Assembly (NCBI GenBank): GCA_036852015.1
Contig: JAANDG010000241.1
Span: forward strand, 124,001 to 188,000
Source: Pelodera strongyloides
Taxonomy: Eukaryota > Nematoda > Chromadorea > Rhabditida > Rhabditidae
DNA length: 64,000 nt
Direction: 5' to 3'
Shown: positions 27,601-38,445 of the stretch, piece by piece
How the letters are laid out: each line of letters starts with the position of its first letter
Position numbering within the stretch: position 1 is the first letter of the stretch
Position numbers and translations under genes: made by a program
The notes under the pieces: model-generated
What the model was told of the DNA's origin: nothing
Seen by the model: the letters and a program-made list of their open reading frames with translations, nothing else
The model's database searches: none

Positions 27601-28882
27601 ATTTAGTTCGCCGATTTCATTTTTTCCGGCGTCCATCTAAAACCACTTTTGCTCGTTTCTTTCCGAAAACTGATCATCTCAAATGCGAGCTTTGTACGGG
27701 AAAATCAATTCTGGGATGTTCAACCAACAAAAACACAAATTGTATATGCATGAAAACTGGGCCAGCATGGCAAACAACGAGTAGGAATTAGAATGCAAAT
27801 CAACAGGTGTTTTTGAGTGCAGAACTTAGACTTTTCAGCAATTCGTACTCACCTACTCGATGTTTAGGCCAAGTTAGACAAGCATAAGAGCAGGGGTATC
27901 ACAAATGCTCAAACAGAATGCTTACTTACACTGACTGCCAGATTGTAAACAGCTCGCATTCCCATCCAAGAGCGAACAGTTTCAGTTGAGTGAATGTCGT
28001 GTAGGATGATTTTTCCATCATTTCCGGATGAGTAAACCTTCTGATTGCTGGAAAGAATTCAATTATAAATACGCGAAATCCCACCGCCTCAAATAACCAA
28101 ATACAAGAACAACATTTAGGCACTGCTTGTCTTAATCTGAATCAGTGCAAGAATGAGCAACCATTTGTTTCAGCCAAACCTGGCAAATTTGCCATGCCAA
28201 ACACGACGAAAGGCGTATAAAAAGTAACTAATGAGTAACCGACTCCAAGGTGAAGGCATGTGTGAAAATATTGGCCAAATGTTCTCCTTTCATAATTCCA
28301 AGCGGCGACGGCCACGCATCAAGTTGCATGTCACTGGTCGACCAGATCAGAACACGTTTATCATCTCCACCTAAAACGCAACTATATAAATATAAATATT
28401 TATTGACACATTAAAATGTGTGCATCTTCTCACACGCTCCGGCCCATCGCCCGGTAGGCGACGCGACTTGAGAAGCATTCCGAATTAGAATATCCGTTAA
28501 CTGTAGAGCCTGGCTGAGCTATATGTCAAACTGATTTCCATATATCACATAGATTGGTTCTCTGGAGCAACGGCAAACATAAATATAAACAAACGCGAAG
28601 AAAACTAACCACTCGCGATCAGGTCTTCACTGTGGCTGAACTCCACCGAGTTCACACACCCATAATGCCCCTTTACATCTTTCTGGTACATTGAATGTCC
28701 GAGAGGTTCGAGGCCTCTAAAACATGTCACTAAATGGTCGCTGATGAGTTACCGGTAGAACCCCATGTCCCCTAACAAAATGCAAAGAAACTGAAACCTG
28801 AAAAGAAAAGCAACGATTACCTGGCATATCTTCTCACACGCTCCGGCCCATCGCCCGGTAGGCGACGCGACTTGAGAAGCAT
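21672..28882 (-). CDS. DCAF5: DDB1- and CUL4-associated factor 5 (DCAF5/WDR22)-like WD40 protein (complete, 17 coding exons, 663 aa)
   Basis: Family role: substrate receptor that docks on DDB1 of CUL4 ubiquitin ligases. Exons 5' to 3': 28882-28821, 28716-28610, 28370-28240, 28040-27930, 27512-27415, 27249-27130, 26941-26827, 26524-26341, 25809-25655, 25365-25303, 24894-24790, 24535-24406, 23782-23699, 23140-23000, 22722-22593, 22362-22250, 21814-21672; phases agree, total 1992 nt. WD40 hallmarks in the vertebrate DCAF5 order: GHYGCVNSVEFS, ASGGDDKRVLIW, KGEHLANIF, YSSGNDGKIILHD, FNPAVPSLFAVA, YPIVLD, MMGSDEFGIFAWD, RGHRSIVNHVRY, CGIEKIVKVWSP. The C-terminal third is Ser/Asp/Glu-rich and low complexity (SDSDSSAGD, ENSDSEMEEDD, end DLDLDSGDSD), shorter than the long vertebrate tail. 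The start ATG is supported by similarity and by a TTTGCAG acceptor about 48 nt upstream (28931-28937). The name rests on block-by-block similarity to DCAF5; the related DCAF6 or DCAF8 fit less well. Confidence 0.9.
22031..22230. mobile_element. TTAA MITE, ACCGG family (left TTAA decayed), in a DCAF5 intron
   Basis: TGCGAAATACCGGTCGG at the left; CAAAAACCGACTGATATACC then GCTTTAA at the right. Confidence 0.65.
23891..24199. repeat. Foldback element in a DCAF5 intron
   Basis: Arms of about 80 bp are inverted copies: GAAAATGACAAATGCCTG, CCATGTTC in the left arm against the complement in the right arm (GGGCAGACATTTGTCATTTT). It begins TAATGGC and ends GCCATTA. Confidence 0.6.
24238..24369. mobile_element. 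Small inverted-repeat element with GGCCATATTCACCACTC ends
   Basis: Left GGCCATATTCACCACTC; right GAGTGGTGAATATGGC. Related to the other GGCC-ended elements here. No convincing target duplication. Confidence 0.6.
28424..28522 (-). repeat. Exact 99-bp copy of the first DCAF5 coding exon, inside intron 2
   Basis: Identical at 99 of 99 positions to 28828-28926, in the same orientation. It carries the 5' UTR end, the ATG (28478-28476) and about 18 codons of exon 1, but it lacks the splice donor and diverges right after GTGAGAAGAT. It could be an exon duplication, an alternative first exon, or an assembly artefact. Confidence 0.85.
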
Positions 28883-30542
28883 TCCGAATTAGAATATCCG
28901 TTAACTGTAGAGCCTGGCTGAGCTATTATCCTGCAAAGACAAGGTAAAACTAAAACAACTTGAACAATAGTCTTTGAAAAGCGAACGCAGTGGCTCCCTA
29001 GGAGCAGGACCGCTCTTGTACATCGTATTATTAAGGAGAGCCAGACTATGCTAAACTATGATAGAAGCATACATACAAAATCGCCGCACAGTATTTATTT
29101 GTTTACAATTTTTGGAGGATTCGCATCGCACGTCCGCGAGAGCGTGCAAAAAATACCCCACCTGCCTAACAAAATCAACTTCTCTGCACACTGTGTGCGT
29201 ATACGGTATTTTTCCCATGTAATTAAGTGCGCCGCTGACCGTCTACCGGATCCCCGCGGTTACTGTAGAGCAGTTCGAAGTAAACTATCAAGATATGAAC
29301 AGCACACCGGTAAATATCTGTATTTAATCATATAGAAAATACCCGTCACATCTACTGAAAGACCAATGAATCACATAACTGCTAGTTAGAAACCTCAGCC
29401 GCCAAACAATCTTTCAAACAATCTAATCTTTATCATAAGTCTGCAAACCGCTAATCCCTTTATTTCATGCACTTTTCATCTCTAGCGACTGAAAGTACAA
29501 CAGATAACAATATAATTGAGTGCAATCCGCGAATTTGCTAAGCTGCTATGCTATACGTCATCGATGTCCTGTAATTAGCACTTCTCAATCAACTATGTCG
29601 AAGATCAGTTTTTATTAGTTTTCTTCTTCCCGAACCAGCATTGTTCTTTTCTTTCGAGCTTCGGATTAAAATGTTTGTCCCTAGAAGTTACATAGGAAAC
29701 GGGGTGACAGATTTGGTAACGGTCCCGATGTTTCCTGAGCCAAACCGGTGACCACTTTGCGACCTTGCCGTGACCAAGTTTTCTCGAAATCTGTCATCAA
29801 CTGGCCACCGCATGTCACCAAATGGTCAGTGAACGGTCACCAAATGGTTGCGAAAAAGTTAGCCCACTTATACCAAACGCCTGAATGTAGAAAAAGAAAT
29901 GACGGAGCTTTTTGGCTTGCTAGTTCTGATTTTTCCTTCCTGATATTCTAATTTGTTTGACGGAACTCCGTTGCGGATATACAAAATTTCAAACCCTTTC
30001 TCCCTTAGATAATAAGATTTTCCCATGCATTTCCAAGCATTCCTCTTTCAAAGTTGCTATATTTCAAAGTTGTTAGCGAATCATACATACATCCGTCACT
30101 GGGCGTGCCAGCCGGCAAACTTTGCTAATCTTTGTTGGTTTGAGCTCTGCTTACCGATAGTAAAAGGCACCGAAATTTATGCTGCACCAGTTATTTACCA
30201 TCTTGGAATACATATAAGCTTATTACCCTATCAAATCTCATATCAGTATAGTATGAGAGCATTTAGAATTCAAAAACCATCCATCGGCGACCATTTCGCT
30301 CAAAATACATAAGAAAATAGTCTTTGGTGTTTGATTTTTCTTATCAATGATGCCCCAAAATCCAAATTGTCAAAAAAAACCTCAAAATTTTTTCTTCATG
30401 AGGTCACACCTCGAAAAAGAGACCCTCTGATAAGCCTAGGCAAAACTTGCAAGCAGTGAGTATAAAAGCCTGAGTTATCTTCGCTGAAAAATCCAAAATT
30501 ATTTTGTATGTCAAAACATGAGCTTGGTAAATTGTAAATATA

Positions 30543-30876
30543 TCTTCTTATTATATAAAAGAGTAACTGTAGCCTAATTTGCATACCGATGTGCGTTACG
30601 AAATGCAAATTTCGTGTTCGGGTATAAAAAGAGTATCTTCTTATTATATAAAAGAGTAACTGTAGCCTAATTTGCATACCGATGTGCGTTACGAAATGCA
30701 AATTTCGTGTTCGGGTATAAAAAGAGTATCGCAGCTCAATATCGAAGTATGCATATGCAATTGTTTCCTATTATGTGAATTTCTTATGATACGTTTGAAG
30801 CTTTGTATATAAGTATGCCCATGCTGAACCAATGATATTTCCATGTAAGTCGCCTCAGGCGGCGTGAGCCGACTGG
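30543..30876 (+). mobile_element. Non-autonomous Helitron-like element with an internal 93-bp tandem duplication
   Basis: Begins A|TCTTCTTATTATATAAA and ends with a GC-rich hairpin (GTCGCCTCAGGCGGC...GCCGACTGG) followed by T. A 5' TC end, a 3' hairpin plus CTRR and insertion between A and T are the Helitron hallmarks. The 5' unit (30543-30635) is duplicated in tandem. No Rep/helicase gene. Confidence 0.6.
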
Positions 30877-30924
30877 TCTAGAATATTCTTCAAAAATCCC
30901 TCGCAGACAGCCTCCAATTTTTTT

Positions 30925-31101
30925 ACGCTTCAAGACCGTGCAGCTTTATTCAATGGAGTTCTAAATGCAAGGCTTGCTTACGACATGTTCCGCAGAGGTC
31001 CTGAGCAGTAGGCGACGAGTTCCAGATGACAAACTGCTCGACGTCTTCGGGCTAGGGCCAGGAGAGATAGCCCATGATTCCCTCGCCGGGTGGTTTCAAA
31101 G
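30925..31101 (-). repeat. Dispersed repeat of about 180 bp (copy 1)
   Basis: Highly similar to 56692-56872 in opposite orientation. On the minus strand it ends with TTGAATAAAG-like polyadenylation sequence. It could be an LTR fragment or a retroposed 3' end; the family is unknown. It lies about 150 bp upstream of the lysozyme start. Confidence 0.6.
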
Positions 31102-31250
31102 TATTTCCTTTGAAATCAGTTATTCCTCTAGATTTTTCTTATTTTCTTCTGCGAACCCATTCGCCCATGACTTTTTCCCTTGTTCTCTCTTCAAAGTTTC
31201 AGAGTTTGGCGTTGCTGACAAAAAAATCTCAGTGGCCATCTTTTTTCCAG

Positions 31251-32653
31251 ATGAAACTATTAATTATCTTATTATGTCTATCAGCTGCAAGTTGTCTAAC
31301 TCTCCGAAACACTAAAATCGACACAGAAAATACAGGGCAGAAGTCATACGTTCGTTTATGCTTTTTGTTTAGAACATACTCCAAACCTATGAGGAATAAT
31401 AGTTACATTATTAGTTCAACGTGAAAATTATGCCACGTGGTGACAGGGGAGTTCAGGTAGCTTCATGGGGCTGACCATACGCATAGCAACTTCACCTAAA
31501 GTTTTCAACACTCTTTTATTATTTTTTATAACTTAATTGTTTAGAGCCTGGGTAATGCCGTAGACACTAGCGCTGAGGTCAATTCTGCAGCCGCAAAAGG
31601 ACTCAGGTGGGCAAACCATGTGCAACACCGCGTCATCGCCCCTCTTGGATGCGTGCGCGGTGAGGGTGTCACAGGTCACGTGCGCCAGCTTTGATCCTAT
31701 TTTGTGCGCGGAGATTGCGCGGAGTTTTATGAGTGTTATAAGGGTTGTCCTTTTTTATACAGTAGAATTGGGCAAAACCAAAACAGATGAAATTATTATT
31801 GGAACTGTCACATTTTTGTTAGCTCCAATTTGTGAAATGTGCCTTATTTTATTGATTACAAAATATCAATAAAACTGTAAAAACTATTTTCTTTTTCTTA
31901 ATCAATACCAGTTTAGCCAAGCTGGTTATAACGTGGTTCTCATTCGGTGTTACAAGCCAGACGGTACCGGGCAATTCGACACACTGTGCAACGAAAACAT
32001 CAAAAACGCTAGAATTGGTAAACAGTTCCCTAGCGTATTATTTGCTGGCATTTATCTTTTATTGCATCTTTTGAACTAGCTTTTTTAAAAACACAATTGT
32101 ACACAATTTGCAGGCAGAATCGAACCCGTGGCGTTTTATTTGGACTTCTAACCACTAACCACTACACCACCCATTTATCTACTTGTTTTTATTTCATGCC
32201 CTCTCGGAGTCGAAGTTTACATGGAGCCAAACCCGCAGTCGTCGAAAAAAGCTCGCCAACAATTAAATGAAATGTTTACTGGGATTAGTGCCGAAAATAC
32301 ACTACGACGTCTATGGATCAAGGTAAAGGATTGGTTCGGAAGACAATTATTAGCAACCAGCCGTTCGAAGAGCCCTACGGGCTCTTCTCCGACTGGAGGA
32401 ACCGGCCTTCGGCCGATTGTTACCTTATTACAAAAAAAAGGAATTTCTACAACGGTAGAAAGACAACTTTCCTACTATTTCTTTCTAAGACCCTCTTTTT
32501 CTTCTGCTCTCTCCCGCTTGTTGGCTTGTATGTACCTCCCCTCTCCTGCTCCTACTCTCTATCCCTCGATCCCTATCTATCTCTCTGTCTCTCACTCTTC
32601 TCTCATAACTTTCTATTTCCTCATCTCCTTTTCACGGTTTCTCATCTCGGGTC

Positions 32654-32702
<49 letters not shown>

Positions 32703-32886
32703 AACTCTCTCTCTCTCACTCACTCGATCTATCTATCTACCTCTCACTCTTCTCTCTATCGTTCATAACCTTCTATTTCCTCATCTCTTTTTTAAACTTT
32801 CTGACATCGCGTCCCTTCTCTCTCTCCCTCTCTCTCTTCTCTCTCTCCCTGTCTCTCATCTCTCTCTCTTCTCTCTCCCCCTGTCT

Positions 32887-32943
<57 letters not shown>

Positions 32944-34723
32944 GTGAAACGTGTGCCCCTTACTTTCACATGTCTACAAAGTCATTTATGATTGGGGAAA
33001 CGTACAAAATGTCTGGATTTCCATTCGACTAATGTTAGCATGCAAATTTGCCATCGAAGGTTCTCTATGTGTAGAGCAGATTGTTCCCCTAATGATAAGC
33101 TAGCATAGCTCAACCGGTAGAGCGTTGGACTGTGTATCGAGAGATTGTGCGCTGATGTGGGTTCGAATCTCGCCAGCGGCAAAGATTTTGTATGCTGTTT
33201 CGATCGAAGAATTTTCTTTATGAAGGGGTTTCGTTGTGCACATAAAAACAAAATCATAAACAAAGTCTGTGACAAAGTCATAAACAAACTCTTCTCCTTT
33301 ATATAATAAGATGCTGTGAATGTACCGGACTGTTTATGAAACTGAATTCTTACGTATTTATGCTAATTTATTCGAATTTAGCTCTAGTTTTTATTCTAAT
33401 TTATGTTCATTTATACGCCATAAAAAAGCTGGTGTGCTCGGTGTGTTTCAAAAACCGGCCGGTGTTTCGCTTTAAAATCAAGTATTTATTTAATGAATTA
33501 ATTGTCTCAATTGACTGAAGACGGGAAGTGATTTGATAGTGGCAAGTCAGTCAGGCACATGAAAAAGAGGTGAAGTTTGTGTGTTCAGCGATAGCTACAC
33601 TGAATTATCTTTCCATTATGTAACGATAGTGGCGTGCCACCTCTGCATCAGAAGTTCAGAAGGGTGCAATTTGCATATAATACATGAAAGCGCGGTTGTC
33701 CAGCCAAGTTTTTCGAGAACAGAGTGCTTCTTCAGGTTCAAGGCACCGCATGGTCCGCACACCGTGATGATAACGTTGACTTTATCGCAGAGTTGATAAA
33801 CACTGCCGTGGTATGTCGTTTTATGAAGAGTGCTTCCTTACCAGTCAGTTTCAAACTAGGGTTACGTATCTCTTTTCCGGTTAAAGCGGAATAACATCCG
33901 CTTTTTGAAACGGATGTTGGAAGATTGCATTCCCATGTAAATGAGTATGATTAGATTGAAAAATCCAGCTCAATTCGAGCTAATTTAGCAGAAAAACACA
34001 GGTCTGCAGGTGTTCATCATGCACTTAAAAAACGGCCGTTATATACAAGTCTTTATTCCATAAATTTTCATAAAAATATATCATCAAGATAGTTATACGG
34101 CATTATGCGCCTTTCTGACTGAACTTCACTTTTTTTGGATATACGCTATTTTAGTACACACATAATCTACAAGTTGGCATTCTGACTTCCACATCTGACT
34201 GGGTGCTTATTACCGCTGACTGGACATGTGAGCAGTTGAACCAAAACGTACAGCAATCTCTTCAACTTTGGTAAGTTTTTTTGTTAGCTGTAGTACTAAT
34301 AGCTAAATTTTTTAACTAATTGACTAATTTTTGTAGTTGTCGGGTATGCTACACAGTAAACCTCAATACCTTTAACTTATATTTATGAACTGTTTTCAAT
34401 AATATAAGTCAGGTAAAAAGGTAAAGCTAGATACGCAAAAGACCGAGCGAGACTTCACCAAGGTTATTTAGTTACCGAGTTCTTGATTCAGACGTACGTG
34501 GGAAAAACCTAGATTCAAGCAACACAACATAAAGGACAAATACATGGCAGCCCGCTAAGCTAAAGTCTTCTATGTACCGTTTAGGTATGCAGGCAACAGC
34601 GTCCCTAACTTCAACGATTTCATACCATTTGGGTGTTGGGCGTCTGCAAGCATTGGATATCAATTACTTGCAAAGCAATACGCACAAGGAGCTACGGTAG
34701 CTGGAATTAAAGTGAACAAGTAA
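31251..34723 (+). CDS. Secreted GH25 (LYS-type) lysozyme-like protein (complete, 7 exons, 234 aa)
   Basis: GH25 muramidases cleave the MurNAc-GlcNAc bond of bacterial cell walls; animal LYS proteins act in gut defence and digestion. Exons: 31251-31349, 31545-31606, 31917-32017, 32210-32322, 33736-33810, 34155-34270, 34585-34723; all phases join, 705 nt. Residues 1-15 (MKLLIILLCLSAASC) are a signal peptide. Family blocks follow in order: GNAVD (Asp40, first-strand Asp), GLSQAGYNVVLIRCYKP, VEVYMEPNP (Glu89/Glu93 region), LWIKV, NVDFIAELI, VGILTSTSDW, LWYAGNSVPNFNDFIPFGCW. These match the strand order of nematode-type LYS proteins, but the protein is shorter than the roughly 280-300 aa typical for them, so activity should not be assumed. 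The ATG directly follows TTTTTTCCAG. Intron 4 holds a TC microsatellite and repeats. Confidence 0.85.
32110..32172 (-). repeat. tRNA-derived repeat in a lysozyme intron
   Basis: On the minus strand it starts GGGTGGTGTAGTGGTTAG (box A-like) and ends with ACGGGTTCGATTCTG (box B-like). No sound anticodon arm. Confidence 0.45.
32653..32945. repeat. Long TC/CT microsatellite
   Basis: About 290 bp of CT-rich simple repeat with pure (TC)n blocks near 32655-32690 and 32893-32940, in lysozyme intron 4. Confidence 0.95.
33105..33182 (+). repeat. tRNA-like sequence (pseudogene or SINE head)
   Basis: TAGCTCAACCGGTAGAGC forms a normal D arm and GTGGGTTCGAATCTCGC a fully pairing T arm (with G-U pairs). 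The acceptor stem has several mismatches (GCTAGCA against CAGCGGC). It lies beside a Helitron-like 5' end (33311). Confidence 0.45.
33288..33311 (-). mobile_element. Helitron-like 5' terminus (other end not found)
   Basis: Minus strand A|TCTTATTATATAAAGGAGA, the same 5' end as at 30543, 52320, 58240 and 62091. Confidence 0.45.
33315..33475. mobile_element. TTAA MITE, ACCGG family (left end decayed)
   Basis: Right end CAAAAACCGGCCGGTGTTTC then GCTTTAA; left end retains TACCGGACTGTTTATGAAAC. In lysozyme intron 4. Confidence 0.55.
33881..34053. mobile_element. TTAA inverted-repeat element, GCGG family, in lysozyme intron 5
   Basis: Left end TTAAAGCGGAATAACATCCG; right end AAAAACGGCCGTTATATAC, diverged. 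Confidence 0.45.
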
Positions 34724-35190
34724 GGATTCACTTATTATGGAAAAATGTTTTTAGTTATTTTTTTCATCCAAGTATTTTTTTTTTCATTCATTATTTTGAA
34801 CTCTACTCTATGTAGGTTGTAGGTTTTCTATTTTATTGACAGGCGTATTAGGAAAAAAAGTTTAATGGAGGTTTGCAAGTATGCTGGAAATCTACCGTAC
34901 CTTGGTACTACACGAGAACAATTGTTTAATTTCCCATATTATATATGCAGGTTTTGTGCAGAAATACGGTAGTGGTAGTATTGACAGAATCACACCGGCA
35001 TTTTGGGATACTTGCAAAACCCACAAACGAACGTTTGACTGATTGTTACAAAATGATTCATTTCTGATGAGACCACAAGTCCAGCAGCTCTCGTACAAAT
35101 ACAATATGATGAGAAACATGAACGGAATACAAAGCAAATTAAGACGGTGTTCATAAGGAAGGAAATAAAACACTAATATTCTTCAAATAA

Positions 35191-35781
35191 TTAAAGGGTG
35201 AGGTCCACCTCAGAAAACAAAAAAGTTATTATTTTTATTAGATTCCCCATGTCTGTATCTACCAGAATAACTAAAACAAATTTGACAGAAAATTATTTCC
35301 AATGAAATATGAGCAAAAAATGGTCCAGCTTGAGTACCTCGGATTACGGTAGCCTGGTATCCTTTTTACATGCTGGTTGAGAAAAAAAAAATTTTGAAAA
35401 ATTTTCGAAAAAAATTACAAACAAAAAATATGTTCTAAAATAACTACAACGCATTACAAATGACGAAGACGGGGTTAATTGTGCTTTGTTTAGCTTGGCA
35501 AAAAAAAATAAAACGCATGGTTTTAAAAAGGCAACAAACGCACAGCCGTAATCCCGCCCTTTCATTTCCCCAAACAACGGTAGCGAGAGCGCGGGTTATC
35601 ACGCACCACACCCCATCGACGCCTATCGTAATAATGGTACTGGAGGGCTATTTTTTGCTCCATATTTCGTTGGAAATAATTTTCTGTCAAATTTGTTTCA
35701 GTTATTCTGGTAGATACAGACACGGGAAATCTAATAAAACTAATAACATTTTTGTTTTCTGAGGTGGACCTCACCCTTTAA
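35191..35781. mobile_element. TTAA foldback element, AGGGTGAGGTCC family
   Basis: TTAAAGGGTGAGGTCCACCTC at the left and its exact complement at the right. The arms keep pairing for more than 100 bp (GATTCCC, TCTGTATCTACCAGAATAAC). No transposase ORF. Confidence 0.85.
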
Positions 35782-36359
35782 TAGGTTCTTCTTTAGTTTT
35801 TGAAACTCACTTCAGGGATGTCTACTTTGCTTCTTCCGCTGCGGACAGTGAAACGTATAATCTCAGAGACGAAGGAAATACTGTTGGGAACGCCTTTTGA
35901 AGAATAAAACAATACATATTTTCGTCAACTTTGTAAAATCTCGGTGTGGTCTAAAACAAACATAGCACATGGCGATACCATCGCAAATGTGTAGCTTAGA
36001 GAAGGCCGTTGTGGAAACTTGGCTAGTTCGCGGCGAAACCCTGGCGGCGAAAACCTGCACGAAAATGCAATTTTGATGCAGAACCAGACAAAAGGGAGGG
36101 TGCGCGGCGACTACGCATTGACTTGCCCTGCACAGGAAAGTGAAAACCCCGATATGTGCCCGATTATTTGCGAAAAAAAACCTAATATGTGCCCGATTAT
36201 TCAAAAACCCTGACATGTGCCGATCAAGTCCATCAAATAATGTGGCACACATAGGAGGCGTTTTTATTTGTCATTTTGTTTGCGAAAAATCAACATGTTT
36301 CACAGGACCATTTTATGTGATTTTGTATAGTTCACCTGTTCACCATGCTATCAAGTAAA

Positions 36360-37075
36360 GTGTTATTGGTTATTTTTGAAAAACCCAGTGCCGACTCCAA
36401 AAAAAATGTGCCCGAATGTTTTGAGAACCTGAAAGCGCCCTTGATGGGATTTTCATGCACCTTGCCACGGTTTTTTGAGAACCAAAACACTGTGATTTCA
36501 CTCCAGAAATTTTGCCACAGAGTTGGAGAACCTAAGCGCGCCTGGGTGAGTTTTTTATGGCCACACACGTCTCGCCACACTGTTTTTGGAATCAAAAACT
36601 CCATGTTTTCAGCCCAGAAATCTTGCCGCGGTGTTTTGAGAATCAAAGCACCGTGCTCTTACTCTAGAAATCTTGTCACAGTGTTTTGAGAATCTGAAAA
36701 CCACTGGTGGGATTTTTATGGCAGCAAACATATTGTCACGGTGTTTCATGAACCACAACACCATGAATTCAGTCCGGAAATCTTGCCACGGTGTTCTGAG
36801 CACCAACACACCAGAAATCTTGCTAAAGTCTTTTGAGAGACTGAAAACCCTTTGGTGGGCTTTTATGTCTACTAACCAAACACCATGATTTCAGTCCAGA
36901 AACCTTGCCACGGTGTTTTGAGAACCCGAAAAACGCCTTGGTGAGATTTACCTGGCCACGAAAATTTTGCCACGGTGTTTTGAAAACAAATCACCGTGAA
37001 CGGTGTTTTGAGAACCAACAGACAATGTTTTCAGTCCAGAAATCATGCCACGGTGTTTTGAGAACCAAAAAATGA
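36360..37075. repeat. Degenerate minisatellite (CTTGCCACGGTGTTTTGAGAACC units)
   Basis: A motif close to TTGCCACGGTGTTTTGAGAA recurs about ten times at intervals of roughly 60-70 bp with variable spacers (CAGTCCAGAAATCTTG). Units are diverged and unequal. Confidence 0.75.
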
Positions 37076-37270
37076 TTCCTTTTGGTCTTTACAAAATTCA
37101 CGTTTTTTGCCTCATTTTTCTTTGCCTTATCCATCGACCAATAAAGATTTATTTAATTGGTGTGAGCTGCAGGTCGACGAAGTCTGCTCACCAGCAGTTC
37201 GACCGACTAATTGAAAACACATCGTGTGTACGGATACAACATTACATCGGTCAATCTGAGCTGACGTCTG

Positions 37271-37432
37271 TATTTTGATAATGCAGTTATTTTTGCTCTA
37301 CCGCATACACATATACCACGTCGCTTTAAAATGTGCATGGTGATATGCTCTCTTTTTGCAGTCTAATCGATATAACAGCCGGTTTATGAATCGTGTGTTG
37401 AATATCTGCATTCCCATTGATTATATATGCAA
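37271..37432. repeat. 162-bp direct duplication, left copy
   Basis: Matches 37906-38067 at 161 of 162 positions by eye, same orientation. A TTAA-type palindrome (37509-37905) lies between the copies. Confidence 0.85.
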
Positions 37433-37508
37433 ATGAACGTTTGAATTTAAAAAAAAAATCCACCCAATTCGTCCCTACTTAACATAAGTACATTGGAACA
37501 ACCTTTAT

Positions 37509-37905
37509 TTAAAGGGACAGGCCCATCAAAGTAAACCTATATTTACGATACGTCCATAGTGACTATCAAGCATTTTTATTACAATATATACAAACTAAAT
37601 TTCACATTTATTTGCCATGGAAAACTTTTTTCCGATGCGCTCAGCTCAACAAATGTATACCGTAAAGCCGCAAATATCCTTGTCGTCAATGCAAATTTAT
37701 CGTGAAATTATAATGCGATTAAAATTTGCATATATAGCTTTGAAATCTGCAGTTTTATGGTATACATATGCGTTGAGCGCATTGGAAAAAAGTTGTCTAG
37801 GGCGAATAATGGTGAAATTTAGTTTGTATATATTGTAATAAAAATGCTTGATAGTCATTATGAAAGTATCGTAAATATAGGTTTATTTTGGTGGGCCTGT
37901 CCCTT
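37509..37905. mobile_element. TTAA foldback element, AGGGACAGGCCC family
   Basis: Left TTAAAGGGACAGGCCCATC; right GGTGGGCCTGTCCCTTTA (TTAA decayed). Long complementary arms include AAACCTATATTTACGATAC. Confidence 0.75.
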
Positions 37906-38067
37906 TATTTTGATAATGCAGTTATTTTTGCTCTACCGCATACACATATACCACGTCGCTTTAAAATGTGCATGGTGATATGCTCTCTTTTTGCAGTCTA
38001 ATCGATATAACAGCCGGTTTATGAATCGTGTGTTGAATATCTGCATTCCCATTGAGTATATATGCAA
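37906..38067. repeat. 162-bp direct duplication, right copy
   Basis: Second copy of 37271-37432; the single difference is G for T near the right end. Confidence 0.85.
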
Positions 38068-38074
38068 TTTCAGG

Positions 38075-38445
38075 TAACACCTATTTTATGTAACTCTATC
38101 CGATTCTTCGTATCAAATATGGTAGTATGCAATTTTTTTTCCAATTTCAAGTGCAACATTCACGAAAATACTAGCAATTTACCATGACCAGTCATACACG
38201 ACGATCAATCGCAGTTGTCACGCCCCTTCTCGCTGATTGGCGTATATGCTATATTGGGCGTGGCAATTGCGTTATTGGCCAATCAGCGTGAATGGGCCTG
38301 CGATTGTTTCTTGTGTATGATTGGCCATGGTAAATTGCTGAAAACTGCGTGAATATTGCGGCTGAAAATTGGAAAAAAATCAGCGTTATAATTGAAACGG
38401 AGAATCCGATGGAGTCATCGACAATAAGGGTCATTTGAAACGGGC
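38075..38445. mobile_element. Foldback element related to 50423-50840
   Basis: Shares blocks such as CAATTTACCATG, CAGTCATACAC and TCAATCGCAGTTGTCACGCC with 50423-50840 and has the same inverted arrangement. TTAA ends are not preserved. Confidence 0.6.

Larger units (their letters stand above)
28931..31250. other. Spacer between divergent DCAF5-like and lysozyme genes
   Basis: Holds the presumed promoters of both genes, a Helitron-like element (30543-30876) and one copy of a dispersed repeat (30925-31101). The ORF at 29048-29335 shows no recognisable features. Confidence 0.5.

Noticed and set aside
29735..29840. Similarity of GGTCACC-rich stretch to 63700-63820
   Set aside because: Only short blocks (CATCAACTGG) match; not enough to define a repeat family.
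30965..31315. 116-codon ORFs upstream of the lysozyme gene
   Set aside because: They start in a dispersed repeat and run across the lysozyme start in other frames.
32221..32991. 256-codon plus-strand ORF, the longest in the window
   Set aside because: Only the first part (32221-32322) is lysozyme exon 4; the rest runs through intron and a TC microsatellite (Ser/Leu repeats).
33105..33182. Functional tRNA gene
   Set aside because: Acceptor stem mismatches; D and T arms alone are not enough.
36360..37075. CRISPR-like array of repeats
   Set aside because: Units are diverged, spacing is irregular and the context is eukaryotic; it is a minisatellite.
37617..37838. ORF MENFFPMRSAQQ...
   Set aside because: Lies wholly inside a TTAA foldback element; palindromic sequence.
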